A DNA stretch of 64,000 nt from Crocodylus rhombifer (taxonomy: Eukaryota > Chordata > Crocodylia > Crocodylidae). Of the stretch, positions 47,641 through 60,438 are shown one piece after another. Positions within the stretch are counted from its first letter, which is position 1. Every line of letters starts with the position of its first letter. Below the pieces are notes generated by a model, which was given only the letters and a program-made list of their open reading frames with translations, had not been told where the DNA came from and searched no databases. Location: assembly GCA_038503035.1 (NCBI GenBank), contig JAVSML010024599.1:1368980-1432979 (forward strand), written 5' to 3'. A program made the translations under genes and the position numbers.

Positions 47641-48109
47641 TACAACATGATTCCAAAGATACTATATACTATATTTTTTAGTTGTGTTCTGTTTTAATCT
47701 GTATAGTTGTTTTGGTGTATTAACTGAATTCTGGTAAATATTCAGCATTTGTATGGCAAGTCAGTGAAACTCTGAAAGCTGACTGTGTTTATGTGCATGA
47801 TGGTATTATGGACTATCTCATAATGCATGGCGATTTTATAACAAGAGTTGTTTTAAGTGTTTAGTTATTTCTTCCTTTCCTGAAAGTCTGTATCTAAGAG
47901 ATGAGCTATTTTATGGTGATTGTTAGCAGTTAAAGAATGTGTTACTTTTGGGGAAAAGACTTTCAGGCAATTGTTCTAAAGATCAGAGTCAATAAACTCT
48001 GAGCTGGTCATAATAGCCCTTCTTTCTCTTTGAAAACTTGGACTTGCCCTAACTTCATCAGAGCAGAGAAAAAGAAAATAATGTGAACAATAGGAACCAT
48101 GGAGTTTGA

Positions 48110-48310
48110 CTTAGGTCTAATGTGAGGAGGCTGTAAAAGCTGTCAAGGAGTTTGATTGATTGGCTCTCACGCTGCAATCCCCAGTGCAAAGCAATAATGT
48201 TCCTGCCTCTTCTGAGAGGACTTGATGTGCCACCTGGGGTCAGAGCTTATCAGCCTCAGGGGCCAATGCTTCACATGAAGCCAAAGTGCAGTCAATAATT
48301 TATACAGAAA
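48110..48310. other. Possible conserved non-coding element
   Basis: Repeat-free block with TTTGATTGATTGGCTCTC (PBX/CCAAT-like), GTGCAAAGCAATAATG and TCAATAATTTATAC. High sequence complexity with balanced composition. Conservation cannot be tested here. Confidence 0.25.
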
Positions 48311-50059
48311 TTTGTGTGGATTCTCAAGTAAGGCAAGTTTTATTTGACTTTGTTTGTATGACCAAGGGAAGAATTAAATCAGGGCTGAATGATCAGCCTC
48401 ATTTTTGCTCATGGTGATGTGAGGAAGTTATTCAGTCACACTGGAACATACTTCTTCTCCCACAGAATGAGTGATGTTAGAATGAGAAGAAAAAGAGATG
48501 TGTGGCCGTTCAGGAAAATCTTTGTAGCTAAAAGTGCATGGAATTTTTTAGCTGATTGTTTTAAGACTACTAATACAGAAATTCTTAAGATTTTATTTAA
48601 ATGTTATGTCTCATTGGCCTGTCTTCCGTTTCTGAAACACTCTGGTTTCTAAAACCGTGAAGGTCAAAGGTGGATTAGCTTTAGTACGTAAACAAGCCAA
48701 GTGAAGCTGTAGTAACTGCATGGATCACTGCAGGTCAAGGAAAGTTGGCATGGCTCTTACTAATAAACACTGAAACTGGGACACACGTGACAAAGGAGAT
48801 TTATAGGAAGATGGTTCTAGTAATACAGGCAAAAGGAGGGAAACCTTTTGGATCACTTGAAGTGTAGTGATCGCTAATGAGGCAACTAGTTTTGTCTGGC
48901 AGCTTCCCCCTTCATTGCATTCATATTGGGTGAAGCCAACTGGTTTACCAGCCGTTCTACCAACTTCACCCACCTGGGAGGTTATTTAAAGAAAAAAAAT
49001 TGAACTGGACTGTGAAGTTTTGACACCTACTGAGGCTGGTCAATCAATAACTAGCTAACTTTTGTTCTGCCCGGGCAAAATGACTACTTTGCTTCAGTAA
49101 ATGTTAACAAAGGCCCTTTTTACCTTTCCTCTGCTCAAGGAGAACACTATTAGTCACACTTCATTAGGCTTGTTTACAGAAAAGAGCTGGTCTCTAAGCA
49201 TGTTATTGAAATACTTGTAACTATTTTGAGTTTCTTTTTCCCTATTAAAAGATAGGAATTTTGGAATGTAGACAAGAGGGGAGGGTGGGAAGTCTACCTG
49301 TTATTTTCTAGGAACACTGATTTTTTTCAGAGAGGAATTAGATTACTTAGCTTTCAGCCTTCTTATGAGCTTGGTTATTGTTCTTATAGCAATGGGTAGC
49401 ATTGATTTTGTATACTTGTAGTCTACATTAGGCTTTGCAATAACAATTCCTGAAAAGGCTGCTGTTTTTTTTAGGAATTTTATGTGAGGGATGTCCATGA
49501 GCTCCCACCCCTCTCTCTTTCTTTCTCTCTCTCTTTTTTTTAGTCAGGGCAGGAAGTGGAACAGATCAAACTCGATTCTTTGTGAGTTTTCTTTTTTTCT
49601 TTTTGTATTATCTGAAGGGCATATATGTGGGGAGAAGGACGGGGGTGACGGCATGGAAACTGGAAAGGGAAGATGAGTAACCTTAATCATTCACAACTAA
49701 ATGCTTCCCAGAGTTTAACTCTAGCATACTTCTTATTGTTGACTGTACTTGGCAAGAATGCGTCAAGCTTTAGTTATTTTTCTGTGGCGTTGTGTTATGT
49801 GGAGTATTAAGAGCTTGAGAGATTTTTTTACTAAAATAACACAAGATGTGACCCCAAGCCCAATGGCAAATAAAAATGAGAAACTTGTTCCTTATTAACT
49901 ATACTAAGAATTCCTTAGGGAGTCATGTAAAATGCATTGCATACACACTCTATCCAAACCTTTTGTCTTCTGTGCATCTGGCTCAGGTGTTTTCCTCATT
50001 ACGTGCCCTTTCCTCAGACTGAGGACAATGAAGTCTTTAAACAATATGTGAAACTTAAT

Positions 50060-50098
50060 GTGTGTGAGCGTGCATGCGCGCGCGCGCACACACAAACG
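50060..50098. repeat. Alternating purine-pyrimidine tract (GT/GC/CA)
   Basis: GTGTGTGAGCGTGCATGCGCGCGCGCGCACACACA: nearly unbroken alternation, with a GC-only middle flanked by GT and CA, a Z-DNA-prone and partly palindromic microsatellite. Confidence 0.8.
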
Positions 50099-50154
50099 CA
50101 AAATGCAGCTCAATGGCTTTCAATAATTTCAGCTGCTGTTTTAAATTGCTGTTT

Positions 50155-50550
50155 TTAAATTCCAGTGAGTGGAATAATAGAGAAGCGATCATGTCTAGTA
50201 ACTGCAATTGGCCTTTGTAAAGAATGGCTTGTTAGGAGGCTTTCTGATTTACTGAGGCCACAGCTGGCTGCCAACAGAGCTATAGGAATGTGTTCTCTCT
50301 TGGGCCTGGTAGCTAGAGATGAAAAGGATCCAAAGCTGGCACAAAAGCAAATAAATGCTTTGACTTTAAATAAAGCATCATAATTTATATGAGGAGAGCC
50401 TTTTGGTCCCAGTGAGATACATGGATCAGCAGTAGCTTTTTGAGCTTGAGCTGAACTGTCTGCCAGTTCCCACTGCATTTTGATATCTACAGTCCACAGA
50501 TTTAGAAAGGGTTCTTTTGTTGCTGATTTATGATTTTTTTTTCCTAGTGT
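50155..50550. other. Possible conserved non-coding element
   Basis: About 400 bases without repeats, open on both strands for 72 and 132 codons, with no protein family recognised. The ORFs overlap almost fully on opposite strands and have no splice-site context, so non-coding conservation or chance is more likely than a gene. Confidence 0.25.
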
Positions 50551-53500
50551 CATTTCTCCTTTCTTCTCCGGAATTCTTCTATTCCCCTTCCTTTCACCTT
50601 ATTTTCATTAGCTGTTCCACACTTTGACAAATAATTGTGCCAATCTTCACACCTGGCAACCTTTTATCACCCCATACCAACAAGCTGAAGGGCACCAGAA
50701 GGTTTATTTTTTCCTGGTTTTGTTTTTGCTTTGTTTTTGCATTTACCAGCTCTGTAAGTGGCTTTTTCCTCCAGAAGGAAAATGTAGAAGTGGAACACAA
50801 AGTTTCACTATCATTGATTTCCTCACTTGTTTGTTTTTAGTTCAAGTTTTTTAAACCAAACTACAGGCCTCCCTGTTGTGGCAGCTGTTCCTCAGCTGTA
50901 TTCTGCTGAAAACAGGGCTTAGGTGGTCTGACATCTGAGATAAGGAAAAGGAAGGTGGCAGATAATTACTAAAATGCTTTTCAGAGCGGAAAGGAATGGT
51001 TTTGGTTTTCCTTTTTTGCCTTACTTTTTATATAAACACTATTCATTTTTTATAGTCTTGCCTTGTTATGGTCTTGCTTTTAGTTTACTTCATTTTTAAG
51101 GTGAAAAAGTCTTTTTGGGGGAGGAACAGCTATCTGAAGAGATCCTGTAATTAATATCACCTGCAGGAAGGGAGTGTAATGGATATGTTGAAATGCCTTG
51201 TGTTACGTTGCTTATTGCATATGATGTGGTCCTAGGAATGCAAAAGGCAGTGGGATTCCCTCCCCCCCGCCCCATAGTAAAAGGGAAGACAGCAGCCATG
51301 TGGTCCACGGGGCAGCAACATAGGATAAGAGCTGTTGACCAAAATAACACTATTGGAGAAACGCGTTGTAAATTTAAGAGATTACAAAAGAGCATTTCCG
51401 TATAGCAAAATGGGTCCCATGTGGCATTTCTTTTAATGTTAAAGAATATGAATCACACATAATTATTACAGTTAAGGAACAACAAATGGTGCTGGAAGTA
51501 ACAATACCTGTTTGCTTTTTTTCCTGAAACAGATTTTTGGTCATCTTCAGAACATCCAGATGTTAAAAGATTTTTAACCATTAAAACAGTAAAACGCTTG
51601 ACCCTAAAATCTGCAATCTTGTTTTTAAGCTTTACAATAACAATGAAGTGTTTCAGTTGCTCTGAGCAAGGAAAAAGTGTGAATAAAATAAATATAGATT
51701 TCAGTTTGTGTTCCTGAGGTCAGAAATCTACAGCGTGTTTATAGAAGTGTCTATTTGACTGTGGTCTGCTGTTCAAGAAATATAGCAGCAGTTACTCCAA
51801 AATTTGCAGGATATTGCCGAAATCCAGTAATTTTTTTAGGTCAGTCTAAGAAGAAAGACCTATGTTGCTTGCTGGGCCTTCACAGTTAGGAAATCCTAGT
51901 TCCAAATAGGTTATATTTAGGGTATATTAGCATAGCTAATCAGTTGTGGGTAAGTCTGTCAGTCATTCTGGGTCAGATCTATGGTGCCTGCCAGGGAAAT
52001 ACCCCTCTGCAGCTGCTGTGCATCGAGTCTTCTTTTATTTCCACTTTAAAGAGTTCAGGATTTAGCCTTTTCTGAGTTAGGAGCCTTTGTGTTATCAGCT
52101 ACTGATATACATTAATGTTTGGATGGTAGAAACAGAACAATAGATTTTGCTTTCTCTTTAAGCAAAACCACTTCAAAAATGATGGAAAAGAAATGTATGG
52201 TAAACAATGATGCAGTATCTTTATCATTAAAACTGGTAAGATACATACTAGCGCTTTATTTTATGCTGTCCTAGCTTCCAGAAAAGCACAAACTTGAGCA
52301 TTTAGGTGGTAGCTTTGTCCACAGACATTACTATTTCATATCACCCTTAGCAACAAACCTTCCTAATGTGCTCTTGTATTTTATGCTAGAGCTGGGGAAG
52401 GATAATGTTACTAGGGAGGCAAGAAAAAGAAAATAAGCAAGATCTTCTTTTAGCTGACCAGTCAACTGAATATTGACCAACTGTCTTCATGAGAAAGAAA
52501 TAGATGGTGGTGAATAAGCTAGAGTCTAGTTTTCCAAGAAGCTCAACGATTTTCCCAAATCAATACAGCTCATCAGGCTTCAGAACAAAGGCTGCGGGGG
52601 ATGTGACAGTGATGGAAGTGGCTGTGTGTTCTTTTGTGTATTAAAGCACACGGGCCCATGGGGAAACAGGCCTTCTTCAGTTATGGTTTTCAATGCTTGC
52701 TCTGTGTGCTTTGGGAGAAATCTTTAGATTATTTATTTATTTTTTTTAGGTGGCATAAAAAGGTTGTCTCTTTGATGGCCAGTTACAATAGCTGCAAGAA
52801 ATAATCTTTGTTGTGTTAATGTTGCTTATTCCAAGAATGCCCTGTTAATGGAAGCATGTAATACAGGTTCTCTGCATGTGTTTTTTTGCTTGTAGCTTGC
52901 CAAATGTATAACAAATCATTTTCAAGATAAGGAGGCATTGGTGGTTTTAAAATAAGTTGTGGCGATGACTTCATAGTTAATAAGAAACAAGAGAGAAAAA
53001 TCAGGCATTTGGTTAAAACACTTGACATACACACATACATGGACATTACTCAAAACTTGCTGGAAATTATAAGTAAACTGAGTATGTTAAACAGTTAGTT
53101 GAAGAGACTGTAATTAATGTGGATAGAATAATGCCAACCTACCATAGCCACCAGCTGGGCAACACTCTAAACCAGCAATTTTTAGCCTGTCAGTTCTTTA
53201 ATCTTTAAGCTTGGTGTACATTAACACTAGAGCAATGTCTCAAAGGTTTATGACTGTAGCAGCGGTGCACCAGGGCATAAAGTGTTTCATTACACTTCTT
53301 TTTGTTAATGTTGCCCCATCTCCTCAGCTCCATTGGTGTACAGTATTTGTTACAGAAGGTTAGGTCTTCAGATAAAGCCCAGTGTCCAGGATGACTAATT
53401 GCAGGTCTGTGTTCCAGATGGTTTGATTACAGGATGTGATTAAAGCGACTATTCAAACATTGCCCCAGTGGTAGGGCTCTTAAAAAAAAAAAAAAAGAAA

Positions 53501-53703
53501 GAAAGAATGTAAGAAAGAAAGCAAGACTTTTGACTTTTAAGAGACATTTATTCCGGGAAGGGTGACAAATGGTGGGCAGTAGAAATTATGTACAGTTCGG
53601 TCTGAGGATCTGGGCCTCGAGGACAAGGCCTGGGCTCATGGCCTGCAAGGCCTGCCTGCACACTTTAGACAAAAAAAATAAACCCCACAAAGAACAAAAT
53701 AAG

Positions 53704-53733
53704 TGTGTGTGTGTGTATATACACACACACACA
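53704..53733. repeat. Perfect 30-bp palindromic (GT)n-TATA-(CA)n microsatellite
   Basis: A TG run, ATATA centre and CA run pair at every position from 53704 with 53733 inward to 53718/53719. It sits in the 3' UTR of the Tx1-like LINE. Confidence 0.9.
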
Positions 53734-53851
53734 GTTCTTGCCAGTGGGAACACCCAGGGGGGCCTCAGGACATCAGGGGTCAGCCTGCCTGGACAAAGCC
53801 CAAGGTCTCAGCTCACTGGGTGCGCCTCTGCACCTTGAGGAGCTGGTGGTG

Positions 53852-54545
53852 TCACAGGGCAAAAAGCAGGCATCCCGCCGCGACTCGGCACAGTGCCACG
53901 TTGACAGCCCAGCATTCCTCAAAGGTGGACACCGTCTGCCGCAGGACTGCATGCTCGAATTCAAGAGAGAGGTGGGCCTGCAACAGCAGGCGGAAAAGCT
54001 GCAGGGCATCATGCATCCTGGTCCCAGCGAGCCGGTTTTGCTGGCTCTTCAGGGTGGCCACCTTGGCCTGGCCCACCAGGAAGTTGGCCAGGCTGACTGC
54101 GGCCCACTCAGCCGCCTGGTACGGGAAGGAGTGGATGTAGATTTCCTCTGAGAAGTCCCGGCCCAGTGCCCGAAGCAGCATCCTGAGGGCGGCAAAGAGC
54201 GGCTGCAGTGAGGAGTAGTCAAGAAAGGTGTGGAAAATGTCCTCTTCCAGCACCCCTGGGCAGGCCGCCGAGGCCACCGGGTCCAGGTGGTGCACAAAGG
54301 TGCCAGTGGCCAGGATGCCATGCAGCAATCTCCACTGGAGGTCACTGGTCTTTTTGGCAATGTGCGCCACGCTGGGGTCCCGGGCCACGCCAGGCGCTGC
54401 CACCACGTGGTGTCAGGGCGGCCAGCCAGCAGCTGAGCGTGCCGGGTGCACACCACCCATGCGTAGAGTCCCTTCCAGGGCAGTGTGCCAAAGGGGCAGC
54501 CCATATTGCTGCTGGGGGGCACAGGGAGTCTGAGCAGTATGTTGG
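53852..54545 (-). pseudogene. Tx1-like LINE ORF2 C-terminal remnant
   Basis: Seen on the minus strand: an upstream piece (54545-54409) with LADQPNILLRLPVPPSS, FGTLPWKGLYAWVVCTRHAQ and LLAGRPDTTWWQRL; then, after a frameshift near 54405, GVARDPSVAHIAKKTSDLQW, RLLHGILATGTFVHHLDP, and EEDIFHTFLDYSSLQPLFAA, ending LLFAL-stop. The order 'RPDT.W..L / DLQWRLLHG / C-rich knuckle / F.C..L.PLF' is that of Tx1/L1-superfamily ORF2 C-termini after the RT. The usual CPFC..ET motif has degraded to ACPGVLEED, so the zinc knuckle is broken. After the frameshift the frame stays open for 184 codons. Confidence 0.7.
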
Positions 54546-56136
54546 GCTGGTCAGCCAGCTCACTGGCAAAGAAAGAAAAGAAAAATGGGGGATGGGGAAA
54601 GGGAAAGAAAATTCCACCATCTTGCATTTTCTGGCCATCTGACAATCATTATATTCCCAGATTTGCTGATTTTGGTGTCTACTACTTGTGTAGCTGCTGT
54701 ACATACAGTGAGATTTCTACGTTTTACAATAAAACCATTTGAAAAAATAACGTGTAGTTTTCTGATAACACAGACCTGTAAGTAAAGTCTTTCCTTGGCT
54801 CTTAGGTTACTGAAAACAATGGACAGAAGTATATTTTGCATGGAAGGACTCATATAAACTGCATGTATGTTTTTGTACCTAGATGGCAGATGCTGGGTAG
54901 TATGCAATTGTTAGTGCCATTCTGTGTTGTTTATTTTAGAGCACATGCATTATGGTGTTCTTGCTAAATTGGTGGCAATAAAAAGTTCACTTTATAAACC
55001 TTATTCTCCTACAGTTGTAGCTTTTTCTTTCTTCCCTCAAACATTTTGACTCCTGAAACACTTTAATTACTGTGGAAACAATGATGTCAAACAGGTATGC
55101 CTGGAACTTTGTCGATAGTCATAAGTACATGATGTTAATTTAATCCATTGGTGGCAGTGTATTTCATCATTAGCAGTATGCTGCAGCTGTTACTCATGGC
55201 TGTATTTTTATAAATCATACCTAGCAGAGAGAGGACAAATAGCAATTTGTACAAAAATGTATGACAGTGAAAATACTCAAAATTGATTTAGTGTGTATGT
55301 GCCTTCACGGTGACCGAGTCTTTCAACATTTGAGAGTTACTAAATCAGAAAAATTTTGCCAGAATTTGACTTTCTTTGGCGTAAAGTTATTTTAAACAAG
55401 TTTGGGAGCTATTCTCTGTGACTTCAGACCACCAAATGATATTTGAAAGCTGTAAGTCTTTATAGAACGCAGTCTATCAATGGAATTAGGCGTGACTATT
55501 ATCAGGCTGGATATCTTGAGGATATAGAATTCCACTTATAACATGTTTAAACAGTAGAGTTAGACTGTTGATAAAGAAGGGAGAAAAGATTCCTTCTGCT
55601 GGAAAATCAGTGAGAAGATGGCTCGGAGGTCTTTGGGTAAGCCTGCCAATTTCATTAGTCTCTTGCAAAAACTATGGGCTAATTTTTTGCTTGTTTAAAA
55701 TGGAAAGCTTTATTGACAACAGAAAAACTGCACACACATTTCCACCAGCACATATGGAGGTAATCTAGGTAATCTAATCTTTGAGTTATTTAAGAAGATA
55801 ATATATGAAACCAACTCCAGCTTTTCTCTGGTAGTTGTTGTGATACAAATAAAAAATAGCCTATGTTGGAAACATTTAAGTGGACTTCCTCATCTGATTG
55901 ATTATTAACTAATTGTACTGGACTTTGAGCAAAACTTTTATTTTTTTTAAAGCCAAGATGTTCACAAATTGGAGAGGAGACTTGCTCTCCAAACCTGATA
56001 ACTAACCAGGTGACTTGATACTGAGTGTTGTGTACTCAGCATTACTTGGCTTAAGTTTATTACTATGCTGGGAACTGAGCCAGGAGAGCAACCAATATGG
56101 TATCTCTTTTAGATTATTAAAATTAATCCTCTGGTG

Positions 56137-56354
56137 CAGGGCTGTCCAGCTTGCAACCTGTAGGCTGCATAGTTAACTTGTGGCCTCCAGGCTACTGCCT
56201 TGGCACCAGTTTTCCTGCCATTCTAGCTGCTGATGCTGTTTCCACCGGGGTCCCCAGGCTCCTCCTTGAGTTTCCACTTGCCACGCTGACTGGACTGCTC
56301 TGTCCACTCCAACCAAGTGGACAGGGCTGTCCACTCCAAAGCAGGACAGCCCTG
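56137..56354. mobile_element. hAT-type MITE, 218 bp, with 8-bp target duplication
   Basis: Left end CAGGGCTGTCCAGCTTGCA; the reverse complement of the right end is CAGGGCTGTCCTGCTTTGG, so 11 terminal bases are identical. The flanks are CTCTGGTG (56129-56136) and CTCTGGTT (56355-56362), 7 of 8. GTCCACTCCAA occurs twice inside (about 56301 and 56329). Confidence 0.8.
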
Positions 56355-56617
56355 CTCTGGTTCTTCTCTGTTTAGGGCCATATGGGTGCCCATAGGGACT
56401 TTTGCTGCTTGACCTAACTAAGGTTAGGGCAATCTTAGTGCCAAACTGTATGTACATTCTGGGAGTTTAGGTAAGTGAAAAAAATGGCCAGTTCAATCTA
56501 ACTTAGTACACATATGGAGGTCCACTACATAGATCAGGCTAACTGCTCTCTGATCTAACCAAACCTGTTCATGTTGAGAACTCAGCCCTGGGGCTTCACT
56601 TTTCCTACTTCCACCTT

Positions 56618-56637
56618 CCCCCCCCCCCCCCCCCCCC
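56618..56637 (+). repeat. Poly-C run (20 C)
   Basis: Uninterrupted C homopolymer; its true length is likely uncertain in any assembly. Confidence 0.9.
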
Positions 56638-57430
56638 ACTGCAGACCCACTAACGCTACCCCACCAATCCTGCTTACCCACCCTGAAATAATTGATGATA
56701 TTTCCATTTCTAAAAATGGTGTGGCATCTATTTTTATACAAATGTAAGTGAAAATGTGCCTGCATTCCTACTGTTTTTGCTCTTCATAATAACAACATTG
56801 AGTAATATTTATCGAGAATGGTATTGCAAGCATCAGTTTATATCCTTAAGAGAGAGGGTGGGATTTTTTGCAACCATTTTAGATTCGTTTTTGCAATGGC
56901 TATAATGTGTATGAAGCTGAAGAGCAATGAAAGGACCTCAGAATGATGCAACTACTGTGAAATAAGCAAACATTTTAACAGAAAATTAGCTTGCTATTAA
57001 TAGACTAATCTAAAGGCCACTGAAATCAAAAGTAAATCTACCAATGATTGCAGTGGGATTTGGGTTATGTCCTAAATACATCCCTTACCCCTACATTAAG
57101 GCATCTCTGTATAATCTTTCCTCAGCAAATAATTAATTGGTCAATGGACTATGGTGAAAAAATGTTGACTAGTGTAAGTTAACAGAATTGTAAAACTTTT
57201 ACATATGGCAACCCAATCTCACCCTATTCGACTGTGTTTAATAATCACAATATTATTTATTATGTACTTAATATTAAAAAATATTTTTACATTATTTTGA
57301 AAACTTGTGCCTATTCTCCCAGCTAAGTCTAGCTTCTGCACGCAGGGGATGGAGCCCAGCCATGGGCCTCCATGCTGTCCTACTCTACCTTGCCATCAGG
57401 GCACCTGGGAACCACAGGGTTGGCGGACGG

Positions 57431-57553
57431 TGTGTGTGTGTGTGTGTGTGTATAGGATTGGGGTATATGTGCGCACGGGGTCAGGAAGTATGTATTTATG
57501 TGTGTGTGCATGTGCGTGTGCGTGTGTGTGTGTGTGTGTGCGCGCGTGCACAC
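57431..57553 (+). repeat. (TG)n microsatellites
   Basis: Two long TG runs, 57431-57450 and about 57499-57553, the second interrupted by CA and CG steps. They generate the His/Thr- and Val/Cys-rich ORFs on both strands here. Confidence 0.92.
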
Positions 57554-58518
57554 AGGGTCGAGGGCCAGGGTTATAAGTACATGCATGTTGGTACCTGCCT
57601 TCCCAGATTCCCTTAGTAATATGATAAGGTGACATATAAGCCATAAATTAGCAGTCTGCTTAGTCGTGCATATGTAAAAGGCATTTCCAGGTAAAACACA
57701 GGAACTCAAGATAATACTAAAGAGATGGTCATCATAGGAGATTTTTTTTACACATCCTGGCACTCATTTTGTTCTGGAACACTAAAGATTTTGTCTTTAC
57801 TACTTACATAGAGTGGCACAGTTTACAGTAATGTGAGCTAAGAAATATGCCCCTCTAAAATCCTTGCATTTCATACAATTGAGTACATCCCTGATGGGGA
57901 CACAAGCTGTCAGACTAAGTCCAGGAGATATAATCGCTGTATTGTAATACTATGCCAATTTGCAAGGGATTTATTGAGACTGACTCAAAGGTAAATCTGT
58001 AGCTTGCTTAGTTTTCTTTTTTTCCCCTTTTTATTTTAGATAAGAAAAATAAAGTTGTTTGGGCTCTGAGGACATAACCTATGATACGCTGGGCTTGTTT
58101 AAGTCATGGTGGCCTGTAGTAGTGGCAGCGTCTGGAGTCCCCGGAGTCCACTTCAAGCTTACTTATGCTGGGGGGTTGTGGCAAGAGAAATATAGGACAG
58201 TCTAAGTTTTAATAGTAGGCCATAAGCAGAGGAAAGAATTCATCCCCTAATGTTATAAAGGAGAGTCATTCATCTTGTAAACATCTACCTGAATATAAAA
58301 TAAAAGTGCAGCTGTAGCAGATGTAACTGCTGGTTGGATCTTCAATAGAAATTGAACTTGGTAGTCCCTGAATCTAAGACCATGAGCCTGTATTGCTTTT
58401 TAAGCACTGGATATGTTAATTTAGACATAGGAGGATAGAATCATGTGTACTTTTATGTATGGCCTACTCACTAGAAGAGAAGCCATTTTGTGTTCGTATG
58501 TGTTACAAAGTACTATGT

Positions 58519-59641
58519 GTGCACCTATATATCAGTTGCATATTGGATTGGCACCAATAACAGGAAAATGAACATTATCAGCAATTGGCTTGTTTTTGGC
58601 CAATAATGTCATCAACAAATGCTGCATATATGTGTGCAGCTGCAGCATGCACACAGCCAGGAATGCAGCCCGGAATCTTGGAGAGCAGCCTCCTGCTGGT
58701 AAGTCTGTGGGGAGAGAAGGGGTATGGGTTGGGCAGATCAAGTCCTGACATTGCATGGGGCAGGGGCAAGTGCTACTCAGCAGGGACAATGAATGTGACC
58801 CCAGGACTGGGCAGAGCTGTGGGCAGCTTGTCCAGGGGACGCAGGGAGTGTGGGGGGGAGAGTAGTTCCCTGATGCTGCATGCATCGTGGGGGAGGCATG
58901 GGGACATGTACCCCCGCCCCGGATTTGTGTGCAGGGCGAGCATAAGCTGCCCACTGCAAGTTTAAGGCAAGGAACTGCAGCACTAGCTTCTTCCCAGTGG
59001 GGGGGGAGGGGTGCTTGGTCGAAGCTGTGCTCAGGGCAGGCTCAGTCAAGGCAGGCTCCGCTGCATGGCAGTGGCAGTTATGGGGGAGCTACAGGGAATT
59101 TTGGGGTGTTCATAGCCCCCCAAACTTCCCCAGTGCCACCGCCACTGTCACCTGCCCTGAGCGCAGCCCCAGCCCAGTCCCCTGCTGGGAAGAGACTGGT
59201 ACAGCCCCTGGCCCCCAGTCCATAGTGGGCAGCCCATCCTCACCCTGCGCACAAATCCAGGGAGGCACATGCTGACCGTGCCTCCCCTCAGGTGTGAGCA
59301 GCGGCAGGGAGCCAGACCCCTCCCCGCCACCTGCACCCCTGGAAGAGCTACCTGCAGCTCTGCCCCACACCCTTTCCTGGGGTCACGTTAACTGCCCCAG
59401 TTCAGCAGCGCCTACCCCTTTCCCGGCCTCTGCCCTACTCTCTCCCTCACCATTGGGGCCTCAATCTGCCTTCCATGCCCCTTCTCTCCCCCACACCCCT
59501 TTCCCCACACAGGCTTACAAGCAGGAGGATGCTCTCCACACTGCATTCCTATAAATTGGCTATTAGATCAGTATCAGCCAATATGGCTGGTTAATATTCA
59601 GCCACTGGTATCAGTCAAGAAAATCCTTATCGGTGCACCTC
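58519..59641. mobile_element. GC-rich foldback element 3, 1.1 kb
   Basis: A long imperfect palindrome centred near 59111. The centre is GGGAATTTTGGGG (59094-59106) against CCCCCCAAACTTCCC (59116-59130). Arms: GGATTTGTGTGCAGGGCGAG (58921-58940) matches the inverse of 59238-59262 (GGATTTGTGCGCAGGGTGAG). CTTCTTCCCAG and GCTGTGCTCAGGGCAGG (about 58988 and 59024) match the inverse of about 59150-59200. GGAGAGCAGCCTCCTGCTGG (58680-58699) matches the inverse of about 59519-59540. Outer ends: GTGCACCTATATATCAG and, inverted, GGTGCACCGATAAGG. No transposase. Confidence 0.75.
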
Positions 59642-60438
59642 TACAAAATACACGGGAATATGTACTACAAAGCTTATTTCTTCTGCAAAGATAGAAGCCT
59701 GATTCCATATTGTCTACTAGCTAAAACTCCCTATTGGCATCAGTTTACTAAAATTGGGCAGGGTATCTACTTTTATTCCATTTTTGTAAAGCTTTGTTTT
59801 TAAGGGTCAGAGCTGGCTTCTTGCCCAGTTTGCAACTTCAGAAGCTGCAAATGCCACTTAAGTTAGCAAGAAGTGTGTCTGCACCATGTAACATATAAGG
59901 GCTCTGCAGTCTAGCACACAAGAAGGTATTGGGAGTAAGGTCAAAGAAGGCCTGGCAAATCTAGTTATGTACCATGTGGATTCAGATGAAGCAAGATTAG
60001 AGGTTGCTATAGTACTGTCTGTGTAATGTCTTGGAAACCTGGAAAGTATTCTTTCCTTTTCAGTCCCTAGGGAGCTCCCTGGTTTGTAGCTCAGTTACTT
60101 GAGCTGTGCGCTGGGATAAGAATGCAAGAAAATAAGGGCCTTCCACAATTGTACTTAGGTGCAACGAGTGGAGAAGTCCTTTTTATTTCTGCCAAGCATT
60201 TGACATGTCCAGCAGGGAGAGACTCACTGAAGGGTTTTCCTCGTATTCATTTTTATCTTCCAGTGCTCTGCCCCAGTGAGTCTTCTGGTTACATCTCACC
60301 TTTTGATCACTTGATCCTTTTCTGTGATAACCTTAACAGATTGTTTTCTTTGCTCCGCGTTCTAAGCAAGCTATCCTATAGTTGTAGAAATGTTCCCTGC
60401 ACAAGGGAATTAAGGTTCCTCCCTTTCCACAGTCTTTC

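Larger units (their letters stand above)
53540..54566 (-). mobile_element. Tx1-like LINE 3' end, 5'-truncated
   Basis: The minus strand carries the end of a retrotransposon ORF2 (54545-53852), a short 3' UTR, and an AATAAA (53552-53547) before the element stops near 53540. The 5' border is near 54566. Both flanks are GAAA-rich (53494-53523 and 54569-54582). GC content is far above the surrounding intron, which suggests a later arrival than the AT-rich CR1 copies. Confidence 0.7.

Noticed and set aside
50155..50553. 132-codon minus-strand ORF
   Set aside because: No recognised family, no flanking splice sites, fully overlapped by a plus-strand ORF. Kept only as a possible conserved non-coding block.
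53705..54151. 148-codon plus-strand ORF
   Set aside because: Shadow of the minus-strand Tx1-like ORF2 remnant, which has the recognisable motifs.
57305..57763. ORFs with long Cys/Val or His/Thr runs
   Set aside because: Translations of the (TG)n microsatellites.
58532..59554. Several Pro/Ala/Gly-rich ORFs on both strands
   Set aside because: They lie within the GC-rich foldback element; low-complexity translation and no conserved motif.
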